A stretch of DNA of 64,000 nt from Bacteroidetes bacterium HGW-Bacteroidetes-7 (GCA_002842465.1 PHDA01000007.1:30770-94769); one strand, 5' to 3'; counted from the stretch's first letter, positions 47,194-57,573 are shown. Notes: generated from the sequence alone by a model not told the origin. Made by a program: numbers and translations.

Positions 47194-47976
47194 TTATAAG
47201 CTTAGCTCATTAACCAAATCCCTGACAAATTTTGCCATTGGAACTCCGTCAATAACATCATGATCAAGAAGTATGGTCATGTTTAATACCTCTCTAACCT
47301 CAACCAAGTCGTTAACGACAAGTGGTTTTTTGGTAACTGAACCTATTCCAAAAGAGATTGGATGAATGCTTTTATGTATAAACCAGGCATTTACGTTTCC
47401 GCTCATCCCTAGTGAAGAGACTGCTACATTGCCCATTTTTTCATAGGCAAACTTCGGGTTTATAAGAATATATCTCCATACAGCTCTTCTTAAAAAGCCG
47501 GGTAACATATAATAAAACCTCTCAAAGCGATTTGATTTTTTGTTAAGCACAACCGTTTTTCTCCCCGCATCTACCTTTTTTGCATTTTCAACTTCCAGAG
47601 ATATCTCCTCTGCACTTTTTGAGTCTACGTTCTTAATCAACAGAGGTATAGGCACTTTTGTTCCTTCAATCTCTTTTTCGATAATTGTAGAGATTGTTAC
47701 CGAATTGAAGATGATTATCTCTCTTTTGTTTTTAAGAGAGGCTGCAGATGCAGGATGTTTTTGAATTGCAGTTGCTATACCTTTTAGCAGCCAACCAAAG
47801 AAGGTAATTTTAACCCCATTTGACCTAAGCTCCTTCACTCTTTTACGACTTTCGGTAATATCAACTTCGAGAATAACACTTACGTAATGCTTAAGGTTGC
47901 TTACCGCACATATATCAAATGAGGCTATTCTTGATTGCGGGAATTTGCTAACCGAGTATTTATCACCAGAGGACAT
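47194..47976 (-). CDS. Stand-alone 2-oxoacid dehydrogenase E2/CAT-fold acyltransferase catalytic domain
   Basis: LDHDVIDGVPMAKFVRDL (HxxxDG); no lipoyl domain. Confidence 0.82.
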   Translation of the reverse strand: MSSGDKYSVSKFPQSRIASFDICAVSNLKHYVSVILEVDITESRKRVKELRSNGVKITFFGWLLKGIATAIQKHPASAASLKNKREIIIFNSVTISTIIEKEIEGTKVPIPLLIKNVDSKSAEEISLEVENAKKVDAGRKTVVLNKKSNRFERFYYMLPGFLRRAVWRYILINPKFAYEKMGNVAVSSLGMSGNVNAWFIHKSIHPISFGIGSVTKKPLVVNDLVEVREVLNMTILLDHDVIDGVPMAKFVRDLVNELSL

Positions 47977-47988
47977 ATTGCTAAGTTA

Positions 47989-48759
47989 TTAATTTTCCTT
48001 GTTTTTTGCTGCGGTTGCAAGCTCAATTGTATGTGTCAGCAGCTCGGGTCCTCCAATCCTGCCATGACCCGGGACAACAATAAGCGCACTCTGGTATGAC
48101 TCTTTTAATTTGGAAACAGTCTCTGCCCAATCGGAGATTACCGCATCTGCAATATTACCTAAATTCTTTGAATCTAACGATTTTACAAGGCATCCTCCAA
48201 ATAAAATATTTCTTGATGGAATCCAGATAGTTATGTTGTCAGGAGTGTGTCCGCCTCCAAAATAGTCACATACAATCTTCTCTCCGTTAAAATTAAGTTC
48301 AAGTGATTTGTCGAATGTTACCGATGGCTTCGGTAACCCAAGCTCTATGCACTTAGCTGCTGTTCTTATGTTGGCAACCGATTCAACTTTCAATTCCTGC
48401 AAATGCTTCAATCCACCAAGACAATCATCGTGATAATGTCCTATTAGAAGCATTTTAACATTGGCATTTAAAGAGTCTTTAATAAAATTGACCAGAATTT
48501 CAGTTTTTGCATTGTCCATTGGAGTGTCTATTATAAGAGCCTCTCCGTTTTTAATAAATACAATCCCATTTGATGAGAATCTTCCAAAACTACCCAAGGT
48601 ATCCCAAGTAAGGTGGAGATAAACAGAATCATGAATTTTGTAAAGATGAATATCTTCATTTACAACATACCGGGTTCTCTCCTGAGCAGAAAGCGTGAAT
48701 GTAATGATCAATAAAAAAATATTCAAAAGGGATGTCTGCTTGATTTTTGATAATATCAT
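47989..48759 (-). CDS. Subclass B1 metallo-beta-lactamase-like
   Basis: GHYHDDCLGG (HxHxD), GGGHTPDN, LFGGCLVKSLDSKNLGN, VPGHG - full B1 zinc-ligand set; signal peptide. Confidence 0.88.
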   Translation of the reverse strand: MILSKIKQTSLLNIFLLIITFTLSAQERTRYVVNEDIHLYKIHDSVYLHLTWDTLGSFGRFSSNGIVFIKNGEALIIDTPMDNAKTEILVNFIKDSLNANVKMLLIGHYHDDCLGGLKHLQELKVESVANIRTAAKCIELGLPKPSVTFDKSLELNFNGEKIVCDYFGGGHTPDNITIWIPSRNILFGGCLVKSLDSKNLGNIADAVISDWAETVSKLKESYQSALIVVPGHGRIGGPELLTHTIELATAAKNKEN

Positions 48760-48824
48760 GTGGATTGAAGGATTTTGATTGGTATTATGCAAAATTAAAA
48801 GATTATCTTGACCTGTCAGACAAT

Positions 48825-49955
48825 TTAGTCAAATTGATCTGAAAGCGTGTTTTTGCCATTTAGCACATCCTCTTTTATTATATTTATAACTTTGACCGGC
48901 TCTTCAAAGAGCGGGCTGTGAGCAGAGTTTTCGAATGTATAAAATCCCTTAACCGGGGCAATAAGTTTTTTATAATACTCTTTGCTTAAAGAGATATTTA
49001 CAGTAAGGTCATGAATCCCTGAGAAGAAATAAACAGGTACTTTCACCTCATTTACCTTTAAAGCAAAATCAGTTTCGATAGTCTCCTTATGTATGTTTGT
49101 TTTTGGTAAAAAAGTAATTTTAGATTTCCATATATTGAATTTCTCTTTGAATGTATATGCATTGCACATCCAAACGGGAACAAAAACGCCTGTAAAAATC
49201 GATCTCATATTGTGCATAGTTCCAATTCCCATCTTGTGCATATAATTATCTCTGGCGGGTGATCTGAAAAATGTCAATATCTCTTCTTTACCCCAGGTAA
49301 CAGATGAGTATTTTTGAAGAGTACTCAAGGCCCTTTTATCGCCTGATTCCTGGGCTTTCGAAACCATATATTCATAAGCAATCGTCTCTGATTCAGCTTG
49401 ATTTGTAATCTGAGCCATAGCAATATATGCATGGAAGAGATGAGGGTTTTCAGAAACTGCCTTAAGGGCAAACGGGGTACCTCCGGAATGAGCAAAAATG
49501 TAAATTTTTTCTTTACCAAATCTCTCTCTCAGATAATTTGTTACCTCTATGGCATCTGAGGCAAGTTGTGTATATGTGATGCTCTCTTTAGCAATTTCTG
49601 TATTGAAGGAGAGTCCCCCACCTCGTTGCTCCCAGTAACAAACAGTAAACACATCTTCCAGTCCGGGTTTGTATTTTTCTATCATAAAATAGTTAGAAAA
49701 AGAAGGGCCTCCATGCAGATAAAGCAAAACAGGATTCCCGGTATCCTTACTTTTTATAAACATTCCCTGTTTTACCCCACCAATCTTAATAAAGGTCTTT
49801 TCGGCCAGACTTCCTTCTATGACTTTACCACTATTATCCACAAAAGGCTGAGGTCTCCCTTGACTGTTAATAAAAACAACTGCCAAAGGAAGCAGAAATA
49901 AAAGGATTAATGCCGAAGCTAATATCATTGCCATTCGTTTAAGTTTATTTTTCAT
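48825..49955 (-). CDS. Alpha/beta hydrolase (prolyl aminopeptidase-like fold)
   Basis: YLHGGPSFSNYF, WEQRGGGLS, FAHSGGTPFALKA; start revised to MKNKLKRM. Confidence 0.88.
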   Translation of the reverse strand: MKNKLKRMAMILASALILLFLLPLAVVFINSQGRPQPFVDNSGKVIEGSLAEKTFIKIGGVKQGMFIKSKDTGNPVLLYLHGGPSFSNYFMIEKYKPGLEDVFTVCYWEQRGGGLSFNTEIAKESITYTQLASDAIEVTNYLRERFGKEKIYIFAHSGGTPFALKAVSENPHLFHAYIAMAQITNQAESETIAYEYMVSKAQESGDKRALSTLQKYSSVTWGKEEILTFFRSPARDNYMHKMGIGTMHNMRSIFTGVFVPVWMCNAYTFKEKFNIWKSKITFLPKTNIHKETIETDFALKVNEVKVPVYFFSGIHDLTVNISLSKEYYKKLIAPVKGFYTFENSAHSPLFEEPVKVINIIKEDVLNGKNTLSDQFD

Positions 49956-49956
49956 T

Positions 49957-50514
49957 TTAAGAGAGGTGTTCAATGAGAATTTTTGCTCCAATACCAATTA
50001 AAATAAGGCCTCCGAGCACTTCAATTTTTTTACCGAGTTTTCCGGTCGCGTTTTTTCCTAATAGCATTCCTATCATTGCTGCCATGAATGTTGTAAAGCC
50101 AATAACTGCGAGAGCCAGGTAAATGTCAGTACTTATAAGTGCAAGACTGACTCCTACGACAAGAGCATCTACGCTTGTGGCCAGCCCTAAATAAATAAGT
50201 ACACTCAACATCATCGGATTAATCTTTCTCTCCTGCTCTTTTTTAAATGTATCTGCAATCATCTTGACACCCAACAAAAAGAGAAGCCCGAAAGCAATCC
50301 AGTGATCAAAATCAGACATCAAACGACCTACCTGAACTCCCCCTAACCAACCGATTAATGGCATTAATGTCTGAAAGAAGGCAAGAACAAGTGCTACTTT
50401 AACCCCTTGTAAAAATCTGATTTTATTATTGGTTAGACCTGTTGAGATAGATACTGCAAAAGTGTCAAAAGAGAGGCCTATGGCAATAAGTATAAGTTCA
50501 ATAACTTGAGACAT
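49957..50514 (-). CDS. mntP: MntP-family manganese efflux pump
   Basis: IGLSFDTFAVSISTGL, LGLATSVDALVVGVSLAL. Confidence 0.92.
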   Translation of the reverse strand: MSQVIELILIAIGLSFDTFAVSISTGLTNNKIRFLQGVKVALVLAFFQTLMPLIGWLGGVQVGRLMSDFDHWIAFGLLFLLGVKMIADTFKKEQERKINPMMLSVLIYLGLATSVDALVVGVSLALISTDIYLALAVIGFTTFMAAMIGMLLGKNATGKLGKKIEVLGGLILIGIGAKILIEHLS

Positions 50515-50526
50515 CCTTGAATGGTA

Positions 50527-51492
50527 TCAATTTATAGTTGTTACAGATGCAAATGTTCGTTTAATGCCTTTTTTGTATTTTACGGCAGGGTATCCGAATA
50601 GTACAATCAGCCCCTCTCTGCTTGTGTATTTTATGCCGTACTTTTCTCTGAATATTTTTGCTTTTTTACCATTCTGAATCAAAGGGTGTACGCTTCCAAT
50701 CATGCAAGTCCCAAGTCCCAATGTTTCTGCCGCATACATTGCAACAGTGGCAGCAATAATAGGATCTGCCGGGTCAGTATAGGGTGACCCGTAAAAATAG
50801 ATAGCCAGTGGAGCATCATAGGTAACGAGATTAATATCCTGGTCCATTTTTTTTGTAAAAATTTTGAACATTGGCCTGACAAAATCTTTGAACATTTTAT
50901 CATTTGCCTTGCCCCAAAAAGGTCTCATCAAAGCCAGAAACCATTTGGATACGAACCACTGCATGCTATTGAGAAACTTACAAAAATCGCGGGCAAACCC
51001 ATTTACTGCATCTCTACCCTCCAATACCAAAACATTCACATCTGAGGGAGGTACACCCATTGGGGAATTTGTAGCTGCATCTATTATTTTATCAATTATC
51101 TCACGACTTATCTCTTTATTGGCAAACTCCCTTATGCTTCTTCGGCGTTTAAGTAGTGCTGTGTACTGTTCATAATTTGAGGCGGAGGCCAGTTCAGGTA
51201 TTTCAAAGAGATCTGATTCACTTGTCTCTCTGCCTGAAATGGTAATAGCTCCTATTGGACAAACAGCCATGCAATGACCACAGCCCACACACCCGAAAAC
51301 AGGGTCAGATGTAGTTACAAGTTTTTTATCAACTACAGCAATGCTGAAATCTTTACAAACCTCAACACATTTACCACATACGGTACACTTCTTTTCGTTG
51401 ATGTTGATATTTGCGATCTTTGATGTTCTGGATGTTGGAATTGCCATATGCTTGAATTGTAGTGGAGTTAATTCAATGTGAAATTCGCGCAA
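50527..51492 (-). CDS. Nitroreductase with N-terminal 2x[4Fe-4S] ferredoxin domain
   Basis: CTVCGKCVEVCKD, CVGCGHCMAVCP, RRSIREFANKEI. Confidence 0.93.
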   Translation of the reverse strand: MREFHIELTPLQFKHMAIPTSRTSKIANININEKKCTVCGKCVEVCKDFSIAVVDKKLVTTSDPVFGCVGCGHCMAVCPIGAITISGRETSESDLFEIPELASASNYEQYTALLKRRRSIREFANKEISREIIDKIIDAATNSPMGVPPSDVNVLVLEGRDAVNGFARDFCKFLNSMQWFVSKWFLALMRPFWGKANDKMFKDFVRPMFKIFTKKMDQDINLVTYDAPLAIYFYGSPYTDPADPIIAATVAMYAAETLGLGTCMIGSVHPLIQNGKKAKIFREKYGIKYTSREGLIVLFGYPAVKYKKGIKRTFASVTTIN

Positions 51493-51539
51493 ATGTAGTA
51501 ATATTTAGTTTTGATTTTAAAAAAAGAAAATCATTTTTA

Positions 51540-51547
51540 TATCTTTG
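51540..51547 (+). promoter_or_regulatory. Bacteroidota-type -7 box (TATCTTTG)
   Basis: Matches TAnnTTTG. Confidence 0.5.
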
Positions 51548-51579
51548 CATCGTCTAAAAACTTTGGATGTTAAAATTTA

Positions 51580-51712
51580 ATTCGGATTTGGTGAGGTAAA
51601 TAACCTTTTGGCTTTCTGCTAAAGGTTATCCATTTTTTCTCGGGCATTTTCATGCCTGATTATTTTTTCTTACAAATATTTCAAAACAAATGAACCCATA
51701 GATATTGGGTTA
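51580..51712 (+). ncRNA. Structured 5' leader with three successive hairpins upstream of methyltransferase
   Basis: ataaccttt..aaaggttat; gggca..tgcct; aaccca..tgggtt. Confidence 0.4.
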
Positions 51713-51725
51713 AAAATTTAACATC

Positions 51726-52499
51726 ATGAGTAATCAAAATATTAATGTTCACGACTTTCAATTCAAACTAATTTGTGAATACTTTTCTGCCGCTGAAAGG
51801 CAAGGGCCAGGAAGCCCTGAGACTACAATCAAGGCTGCCGGTTTTATTGACAACCTTAACTCCGGATCAAAAATAGCTGACCTGGGTTGCGGTACAGGCG
51901 GACAGACAATGACTCTTGCCCAACATGTTCCCGGAGAGATTACGGGCATAGATCTGTTTCCTGATTTTATCGACCTCTTTAACAAAAATGCTGTAAACTG
52001 GGGACTTGACAAAAGGGTGAAAGGTATAACAGGATCAATGGATGATCTCCCCTTTAAAGATGAAGAGCTGGATCTGATATGGTCCGAAGGAGCTATTTAT
52101 AACATTGGGTTTGAGAGGGGGTTGAATGAATGGCGCAGATATCTCAAAAAAGGGGGTTACATTGCTGTAAGCGAGGCATCTTGGTTTACTACTGAAAGGC
52201 CTGCAGAGATTGAAACCTTCTGGTTAGATGCATACAATCAGATTGATACTATCCCAAATAAGGTTTTACAGATGCAAGCAGCCGGTTATGTGCCTGTTGC
52301 AACATTTGTAATTCCAGAAAATTGTTGGACAGACCATTTTTACACTCCCCAGATTGAGGCGCAAAAGAATTTTCTCGCTAAATATTCAGGGAATAAGACA
52401 GCTGAAGATCTTATAAGCTACCTCAAACTGGAGGCAGAACTCTATGGCAAATACAAAGAGTACTACGGCTATGTCTTCTATATCGGAAAAAGAATCTGA
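51726..52499 (+). CDS. Class I SAM-dependent methyltransferase
   Basis: [16 protein letters not shown] motif [16 protein letters not shown]. Confidence 0.9.
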   Translation: MSNQNINVHDFQFKLICEYFSAAERQGPGSPETTIKAAGFIDNLNSGSKIADLGCGTGGQTMTLAQHVPGEITGIDLFPDFIDLFNKNAVNWGLDKRVKGITGSMDDLPFKDEELDLIWSEGAIYNIGFERGLNEWRRYLKKGGYIAVSEASWFTTERPAEIETFWLDAYNQIDTIPNKVLQMQAAGYVPVATFVIPENCWTDHFYTPQIEAQKNFLAKYSGNKTAEDLISYLKLEAELYGKYKEYYGYVFYIGKRI

Positions 52500-53305
52500 G
52501 TAGTGTCATTCTCCTTAAGGACAGTTCCATGGTAGGTGAATTTTCCATCTTTACCGGAATTGTTTAACAGGTGCTGAAACAAGTTGTCCGGGGTAAATAT
52601 TATACGACTCACCGTTGTTGTACGATCCTTAATATCTATCCCGACAGCTTTTAAAGTATGATATAATAACTCCGAGCAGAATATAGTCTCATCATCTTCT
52701 GTAATCCAGTCATAGTCATACTCCCTGCCTAAATACTCAAGCCCCTTCTCGATTAAGAGAGCTCTCTGCTCTTTTGCGTCATTAAAAGAAAAGGATGCAA
52801 AGTGAGTCAGATAAGAGACATCTGTCATGTTTGAAAGCTCTTTTAAAGGCCTGACGCTAACTCCGTCAGAGTAACTGTCCAGCACATAAATATCTGAGTC
52901 ATTCATAAGAGAGTCCAATTTACTGAGCAAACTTTCTGATTTGAAGGTAGCATACAGTTGCCTTTTTGTTCCTAAGTAGATTCCTGCATGCATCCACATA
53001 CTAGGAATAAATCCCGATATAAAATAGTTTCTTGTGCGGGTTAGAATTATACTTCCGGGAGTTAATTGGGTTAAGTGCTGTTTAAGATCTTCAAATGAAA
53101 TGTCTATCCCCGTATCTGCCTTTTGTATATCAATTATTGGAATATCTTCCATTTTTATCCTTCCCACCCACTTAATAATTGGCCGTTGTGCAAACATTCT
53201 AATGCTGTCAACTACTCTGACTCGACTCGGAAATAGTAACGAGAATACTATGCTGGCAACAAATGCTGCAAATGCAATCCATATTATTCTCTTGAATATT
53301 CTCAT
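52478..53305 (-). CDS. YiiX/NlpC-P60-like permuted cysteine hydrolase
   Basis: [41 protein letters not shown]. Confidence 0.78.
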   Translation of the reverse strand: MRIFKRIIWIAFAAFVASIVFSLLFPSRVRVVDSIRMFAQRPIIKWVGRIKMEDIPIIDIQKADTGIDISFEDLKQHLTQLTPGSIILTRTRNYFISGFIPSMWMHAGIYLGTKRQLYATFKSESLLSKLDSLMNDSDIYVLDSYSDGVSVRPLKELSNMTDVSYLTHFASFSFNDAKEQRALLIEKGLEYLGREYDYDWITEDDETIFCSELLYHTLKAVGIDIKDRTTTVSRIIFTPDNLFQHLLNNSGKDGKFTYHGTVLKENDTTQILFPI

Positions 53306-53370
53306 TTTGGCAATACCATCTTTTACAAATTTAAGTCCCTTTTTACAAAAATCATTGGTTTTTAAAATAA

Positions 53371-53401
53371 AAAAGCTGCGTTAAAATTCAACGCAGCTTT
53401 T
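53371..53401. terminator. Bidirectional-looking hairpin terminator
   Basis: aaaagctgcgtt aaaattc aacgcagctttt. Confidence 0.8.
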
Positions 53402-53426
53402 ATTTGCTTAACTTAAAGTAAGTTTA

Positions 53427-53864
53427 CTACTTCTTCACCTCAATCTTAACAGGAGTTGTGTTTTGCAGATTGTCGCTAACAGGACATCTGTTTTCAATTG
53501 CCTCAGCCCATTTTTCAAGCGTATCTGCATCAGCGTCGCAGTCAGGCTTAATACGAACAACAATTTGCTTATAGCCTGCGCGTTCGTCATAGCTCATACC
53601 AAATAGACGAGCAGGGTTGATATCTCCGCTAAGATCAATTTGAACACCTCTTAATTCGAAATTCATCTCCTTAGCTACAATGTGCGCCATAACATTTAGG
53701 CAACCTGCAAATGCTGCAAGTACATACTCCACAGGATTAGGACCTGTGTCAGTTCCGCCAAGATCTGCCGGTTCGTCAACCACTATTTCAAACTGTCTTG
53801 CCTTAACAATTGTCTTAGCCGGGTTTTCGCTATGTGCTTTAACTCTGAATTTTATATCTGCCAT
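53427..53864 (-). CDS. OsmC-family peroxiredoxin-like protein
   Basis: GPNPVEYVLAAFAGCLNVMAHIVAKE; NRCPVSDNL; start revised to MADIKFRV. Confidence 0.93.
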   Translation of the reverse strand: MADIKFRVKAHSENPAKTIVKARQFEIVVDEPADLGGTDTGPNPVEYVLAAFAGCLNVMAHIVAKEMNFELRGVQIDLSGDINPARLFGMSYDERAGYKQIVVRIKPDCDADADTLEKWAEAIENRCPVSDNLQNTTPVKIEVKK

Positions 53865-53996
53865 AATGATTTGAATAAAAAATGTTATAATTTTTAACAA
53901 AAGTATGGCAGATTATTTGATGAATGAAATAAAATGTAAGGTAGTTTTTAATTAAAAAAGATGTAAAATTGCATTTTTTGGATTATAGGAGTCATT

Positions 53997-54671
53997 ATGA
54001 AAAAGAATACACAAATAAACACCGGCATTAATAGTTGGATGGAGGCTCTGAACGAGAGTGAACGAAACCGTATTTTAAATGCCTCAGAAACTCTCACCTA
54101 CAACAAGGGAGAAACCATCATCAAGCAAGGCACTCTTGCTTCGCAAATTTTGTTTGTTGAGGATGGAATAGCTAAGTTAAATTTTCAAACAGGAGAAAGA
54201 GATACAACTTTTAGCTTTGCTACAAATGGAGATTTTATTGGACTTATGTGCTCATTCGTCAAGAAAAGACTTGAATTCTCTGCAGTTGCAATAACTAATA
54301 CCACTGTAAGAATTATTGACAGAGAGGTGTTTGAAAATCTGATTGAGAATAACGGACAATTTGCTGTTTACGTTGTCAAACTTATGTCAGAACTGACAAA
54401 CGGAGTGGTGCATACCCTCATAACATTAAGTCACAAAAATGTAAATGGGGCAGTTGCCACCCTACTGTTAACTTTATCCAGATTATATGACTCAGGTAAA
54501 CTTCAAATACCATTCACCCGCGATGAAATGGCTGACGCACTTGGGTACTCAAAAGAGAGCATTATTAATACGCTCTCGGCATTTCATCAGGATAAAATAA
54601 TTTCAATCTCAGGAAGAAATCTTGAAATTCTTCAACCCAGCGCTCTTGTATTAATATCTGAAAAGGGGTAA
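53997..54671 (+). CDS. Crp/Fnr family transcriptional regulator
   Basis: cNMP-like N-terminus, C-terminal wHTH (FTRDEMADALGYSKESIINTLSAF). Confidence 0.92.
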   Translation: MKKNTQINTGINSWMEALNESERNRILNASETLTYNKGETIIKQGTLASQILFVEDGIAKLNFQTGERDTTFSFATNGDFIGLMCSFVKKRLEFSAVAITNTTVRIIDREVFENLIENNGQFAVYVVKLMSELTNGVVHTLITLSHKNVNGAVATLLLTLSRLYDSGKLQIPFTRDEMADALGYSKESIINTLSAFHQDKIISISGRNLEILQPSALVLISEKG

Positions 54672-54740
54672 AGCTTTAAATATTTTTTTGCAGCCAGATG
54701 ATATCAAAACTTCTATTATGTTTTGTAATAATGTTTTCGA

Positions 54741-55286
54741 TTAATATTTGACAATAGAAAAGATATTAAAATTAAGCCTATCTATTTTTGTTTTAGTACT
54801 TTTTGGTGCAAAAAATTGAGAATAGCCGGTTTTGTTAGGAGTGATACTCCAGGCATTGTTTGAAAAAAGCGGAATTAAATCAGATAACCCTACTTTAGTT
54901 GAGAATCTAGATTTGAAGAATTGTTTGGACCTTTCTGAATAAAGGTAATTCACATCTCTTGCTACGACTGAATAACCCTTATTATTAATTGTAATGCTAT
55001 CAAGAGCTTTTATATGCTCTCTGCTGTAAATTGAAAAATTTATTATAGCTGAGTCCAAAATTTTATCTAAATATCTGAAAGTTATATCCAACTCAAGGTA
55101 ATTTTTAAAATCATCCTGGAATATAAGTGGTTTTATAAAATATTGTGTTCCCTGGTCGCCCAGAAAAAAAGTTTCAAAAAGTTTTTTATTGGTTTTTACA
55201 GCAGCCGGCCTGACAGTAAAGCAGGATGTTACAATAACTGCAAAAAGTAGTATGCAAAATGATCTGATTAACCAATTTTTTTTCAT
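54741..55286 (-). CDS. Hypothetical lipoprotein
   Basis: FAVIVTSCFT lipobox. Confidence 0.65.
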   Translation of the reverse strand: MKKNWLIRSFCILLFAVIVTSCFTVRPAAVKTNKKLFETFFLGDQGTQYFIKPLIFQDDFKNYLELDITFRYLDKILDSAIINFSIYSREHIKALDSITINNKGYSVVARDVNYLYSERSKQFFKSRFSTKVGLSDLIPLFSNNAWSITPNKTGYSQFFAPKSTKTKIDRLNFNIFSIVKY

Positions 55287-55305
55287 TTCAGTTTTTAGTA
55301 TAAAA

Positions 55306-55340
55306 AAAGCATGGTGATTATTTAATGATCACCATGCTTT
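55306..55340. terminator. 13-bp hairpin between two small lipoprotein genes
   Basis: aaagcatggtgat ... atcaccatgcttt. Confidence 0.8.
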
Positions 55341-55349
55341 GAATGAACC

Positions 55350-55634
55350 TTATTCTCCTGTTACTATTGTTTCATAGGTAACAATAATGTTCAGAACACT
55401 GGTTTTTTTGATGTCAACTGTAGCAATTTTTTTAATACCACCATTTTTGGCAGCAGTTTGGATACTTGCATCTTGGTCAAAAAACAAAACGCCCAGATAA
55501 CCGGTAGCTTTAGATACTCCTACCTTTTGACCTACGGGATTACTTGTTGCGTTAACCGGTAGTGTTAGTGCACAGCTTGAAAGCAATGCTGCCAGCCCCA
55601 AAAGGGCGGCAATCTTTTTAAATTTCTTCAACAT
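55350..55634 (-). CDS. TRL-like small lipoprotein
   Basis: LSSCALTLPVNATSNPVGQKVGVSKATGYLGVLFFDQDASIQTAAKNGGIKKIATVD. Confidence 0.82.
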   Translation of the reverse strand: MLKKFKKIAALLGLAALLSSCALTLPVNATSNPVGQKVGVSKATGYLGVLFFDQDASIQTAAKNGGIKKIATVDIKKTSVLNIIVTYETIVTGE

Positions 55635-55705
55635 GGATTAAGTTATTTTTGGTGATTATATCGACGTTAAAGTTATGGTTTTAAATTGTTTCTACCAAAA
55701 AAAAA

Positions 55706-56458
55706 TCACCTGCCTGATTCGTTAAGTATTTGAGTCCTTTTCTTTATATACTTTAGAACAACATACATCAGAAGAGTCAAAATGGTGCCTGCTATAAGAA
55801 AATAGTTGAAATGAGTATCTTTTTCAATAAGCTCACCTGCAATATCAAACACACAAAATAGCAGGAAAATAGCAGCCAGCCCGTTTTTTTCTTGTTTCAA
55901 TACCTTTTTCCAGCTAAAGGTCAAATCCGATTTAAAAAACTTTGAATATTTTGGAATAAATGCAGGGACTTTTTTTGCCCAATTTAAATATTGTTCTCCA
56001 AACTTGCGACGTAAAAATTGCTCTTCGGCAAACATAATCCTTTCATAATATAACCAGTAAACTAAACAGAAAACAAGAATGAACCAAACATTCCCGGTTA
56101 ACATTGCAAGACCAAACCACATGAAAAAATTACCAAGATATAGCGGGTGCCTTACAATACTATAAATTCCTGATGTGTTTAGCGTTTCTGCAATTTGTTC
56201 TTTGGTATTTCTACCTGAAGTATTTTTGGGAGTGTGCCCAACGGTATAAATACGAATACCCAGCCCAATCAAACTTATAAACAGGCAAAACATTTCATAA
56301 TAGATCTCAAAAGGAGTATCTCTAAGAAAGAAAACTCCTGGATATAATTCTGACCTCAAAATCAAGAAGGTACCAATAACTAATATTATAATGGGAAGCA
56401 GACTACGATATCTAAACAGCCAAATCCCTTCTTCTTCGAACTCTTCAATTAGTGCCAT
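55706..56458 (-). CDS. Isoprenylcysteine/phospholipid methyltransferase-like (ICMT/PEMT) membrane protein
   Basis: GIYSIVRHPLYLGNFFMWFG ... EEQFLRRKFGEQYLNWAKKVPAFIP. Confidence 0.88.
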   Translation of the reverse strand: MALIEEFEEEGIWLFRYRSLLPIIILVIGTFLILRSELYPGVFFLRDTPFEIYYEMFCLFISLIGLGIRIYTVGHTPKNTSGRNTKEQIAETLNTSGIYSIVRHPLYLGNFFMWFGLAMLTGNVWFILVFCLVYWLYYERIMFAEEQFLRRKFGEQYLNWAKKVPAFIPKYSKFFKSDLTFSWKKVLKQEKNGLAAIFLLFCVFDIAGELIEKDTHFNYFLIAGTILTLLMYVVLKYIKKRTQILNESGR

Positions 56459-56514
56459 AACTTTACAGATTTAGAGTGAAGTTATGCAAATTATTTGGAG
56501 AATGTTTATTGTTT

Positions 56515-57573
56515 CTACTTTATACCTTTTCTATGATAGTCTTTAATAATTTTTCCTAAAATTTTATCTCTCTTCTTTTTCTCAGAAACTGATGTTTCAA
56601 AAAAAGATATCTCCTTTTGAATTTTAATATAATTCTCATAAACATCTCTCTCCAGGCTCCCATTTTCAATAGATTCAATCACAGCACATCCGATTTCGTT
56701 AGTGTGTGTACAATTTTTAAATTTGCATTTTTGAGATAGCGTAAAAATCAGATCGAAAGTCATCTCCATTCCGGATTCTTTATCTACTACGCCCACCTCC
56801 CTCATACCTGGATTGTCTATTAGAATCCCTCCATTTTCAAGAAAAATCATCTCCCTGTGACTTGTCGTGTGTTTGCCTTTACCGGTACTTAGGCTGATTG
56901 ATTTGGTGCTCATGAGCTGTTTCCCGTAGAGGTTATTCACTAGTGTAGATTTGCCAACACCCGAAGAGCCCAGTAAGCAGAAGGTTTTACCCTTTTCAAT
57001 CAACCGGCTTAAATCTTCATAACCATCGAGTGTAGTGTTACTTATTGCAAATACATCAACCCCTTTTATCCTTTTTTTGATTAGTTCAATGGTTCTGACT
57101 CCGTAGTCCTTATCAATCAAATCTGTCTTTGTCAAAACAATTACCGGTTTAACTTTGGATGAATTACAAATAGTGAGATATCTTTCAAGACGGTTTATAT
57201 TGAAATCTCTATCAGCGGCTTGAACTAAAAGAGCATAATCGATATTTGCTGCAATCACCTGTATTTCACCAAACTTGTCAATCGCCTGCCTTGAAATCAT
57301 TGATTGTCTGGGAATTATTTTATGAATTATAGAATTCCCGGAATCAAAAACTGTTATTGCTACCCAGTCTCCAACAGTTGGAAAATCTTCACGTCCCTTT
57401 GCCGAGAACCTTAAATTTCCGGTTATTTCTGACTCAAATTCTCCATTTTCAGTTTTTACAATATATCTCTCCTTATGCTCCGCAATTACCCGGCCTATCT
57501 CAAATCCTGAGAGATTATGTTCGCTTACAAGTTGTTTAATTTGTGGATTGTATCCTAACTCTTCTAATTTCAT
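56515..57573 (-). CDS. rsgA: Ribosome small subunit-dependent GTPase A
   Basis: Circularly permuted GTPase: TKTDLID, GSSGVGKSTLVN, DNPGMRE; Cys/His zinc motif. Confidence 0.95.
   Translation of the reverse strand: MKLEELGYNPQIKQLVSEHNLSGFEIGRVIAEHKERYIVKTENGEFESEITGNLRFSAKGREDFPTVGDWVAITVFDSGNSIIHKIIPRQSMISRQAIDKFGEIQVIAANIDYALLVQAADRDFNINRLERYLTICNSSKVKPVIVLTKTDLIDKDYGVRTIELIKKRIKGVDVFAISNTTLDGYEDLSRLIEKGKTFCLLGSSGVGKSTLVNNLYGKQLMSTKSISLSTGKGKHTTSHREMIFLENGGILIDNPGMREVGVVDKESGMEMTFDLIFTLSQKCKFKNCTHTNEIGCAVIESIENGSLERDVYENYIKIQKEISFFETSVSEKKKRDKILGKIIKDYHRKGIK

Noticed and set aside
53904-53922. TATGGCAGATTATTTGAT upstream of the Crp/Fnr gene as a sigma-54 promoter
   Set aside because: Spacing fits but the -12 element is TTGA and no activator is nearby; AT-rich background makes chance matches likely.
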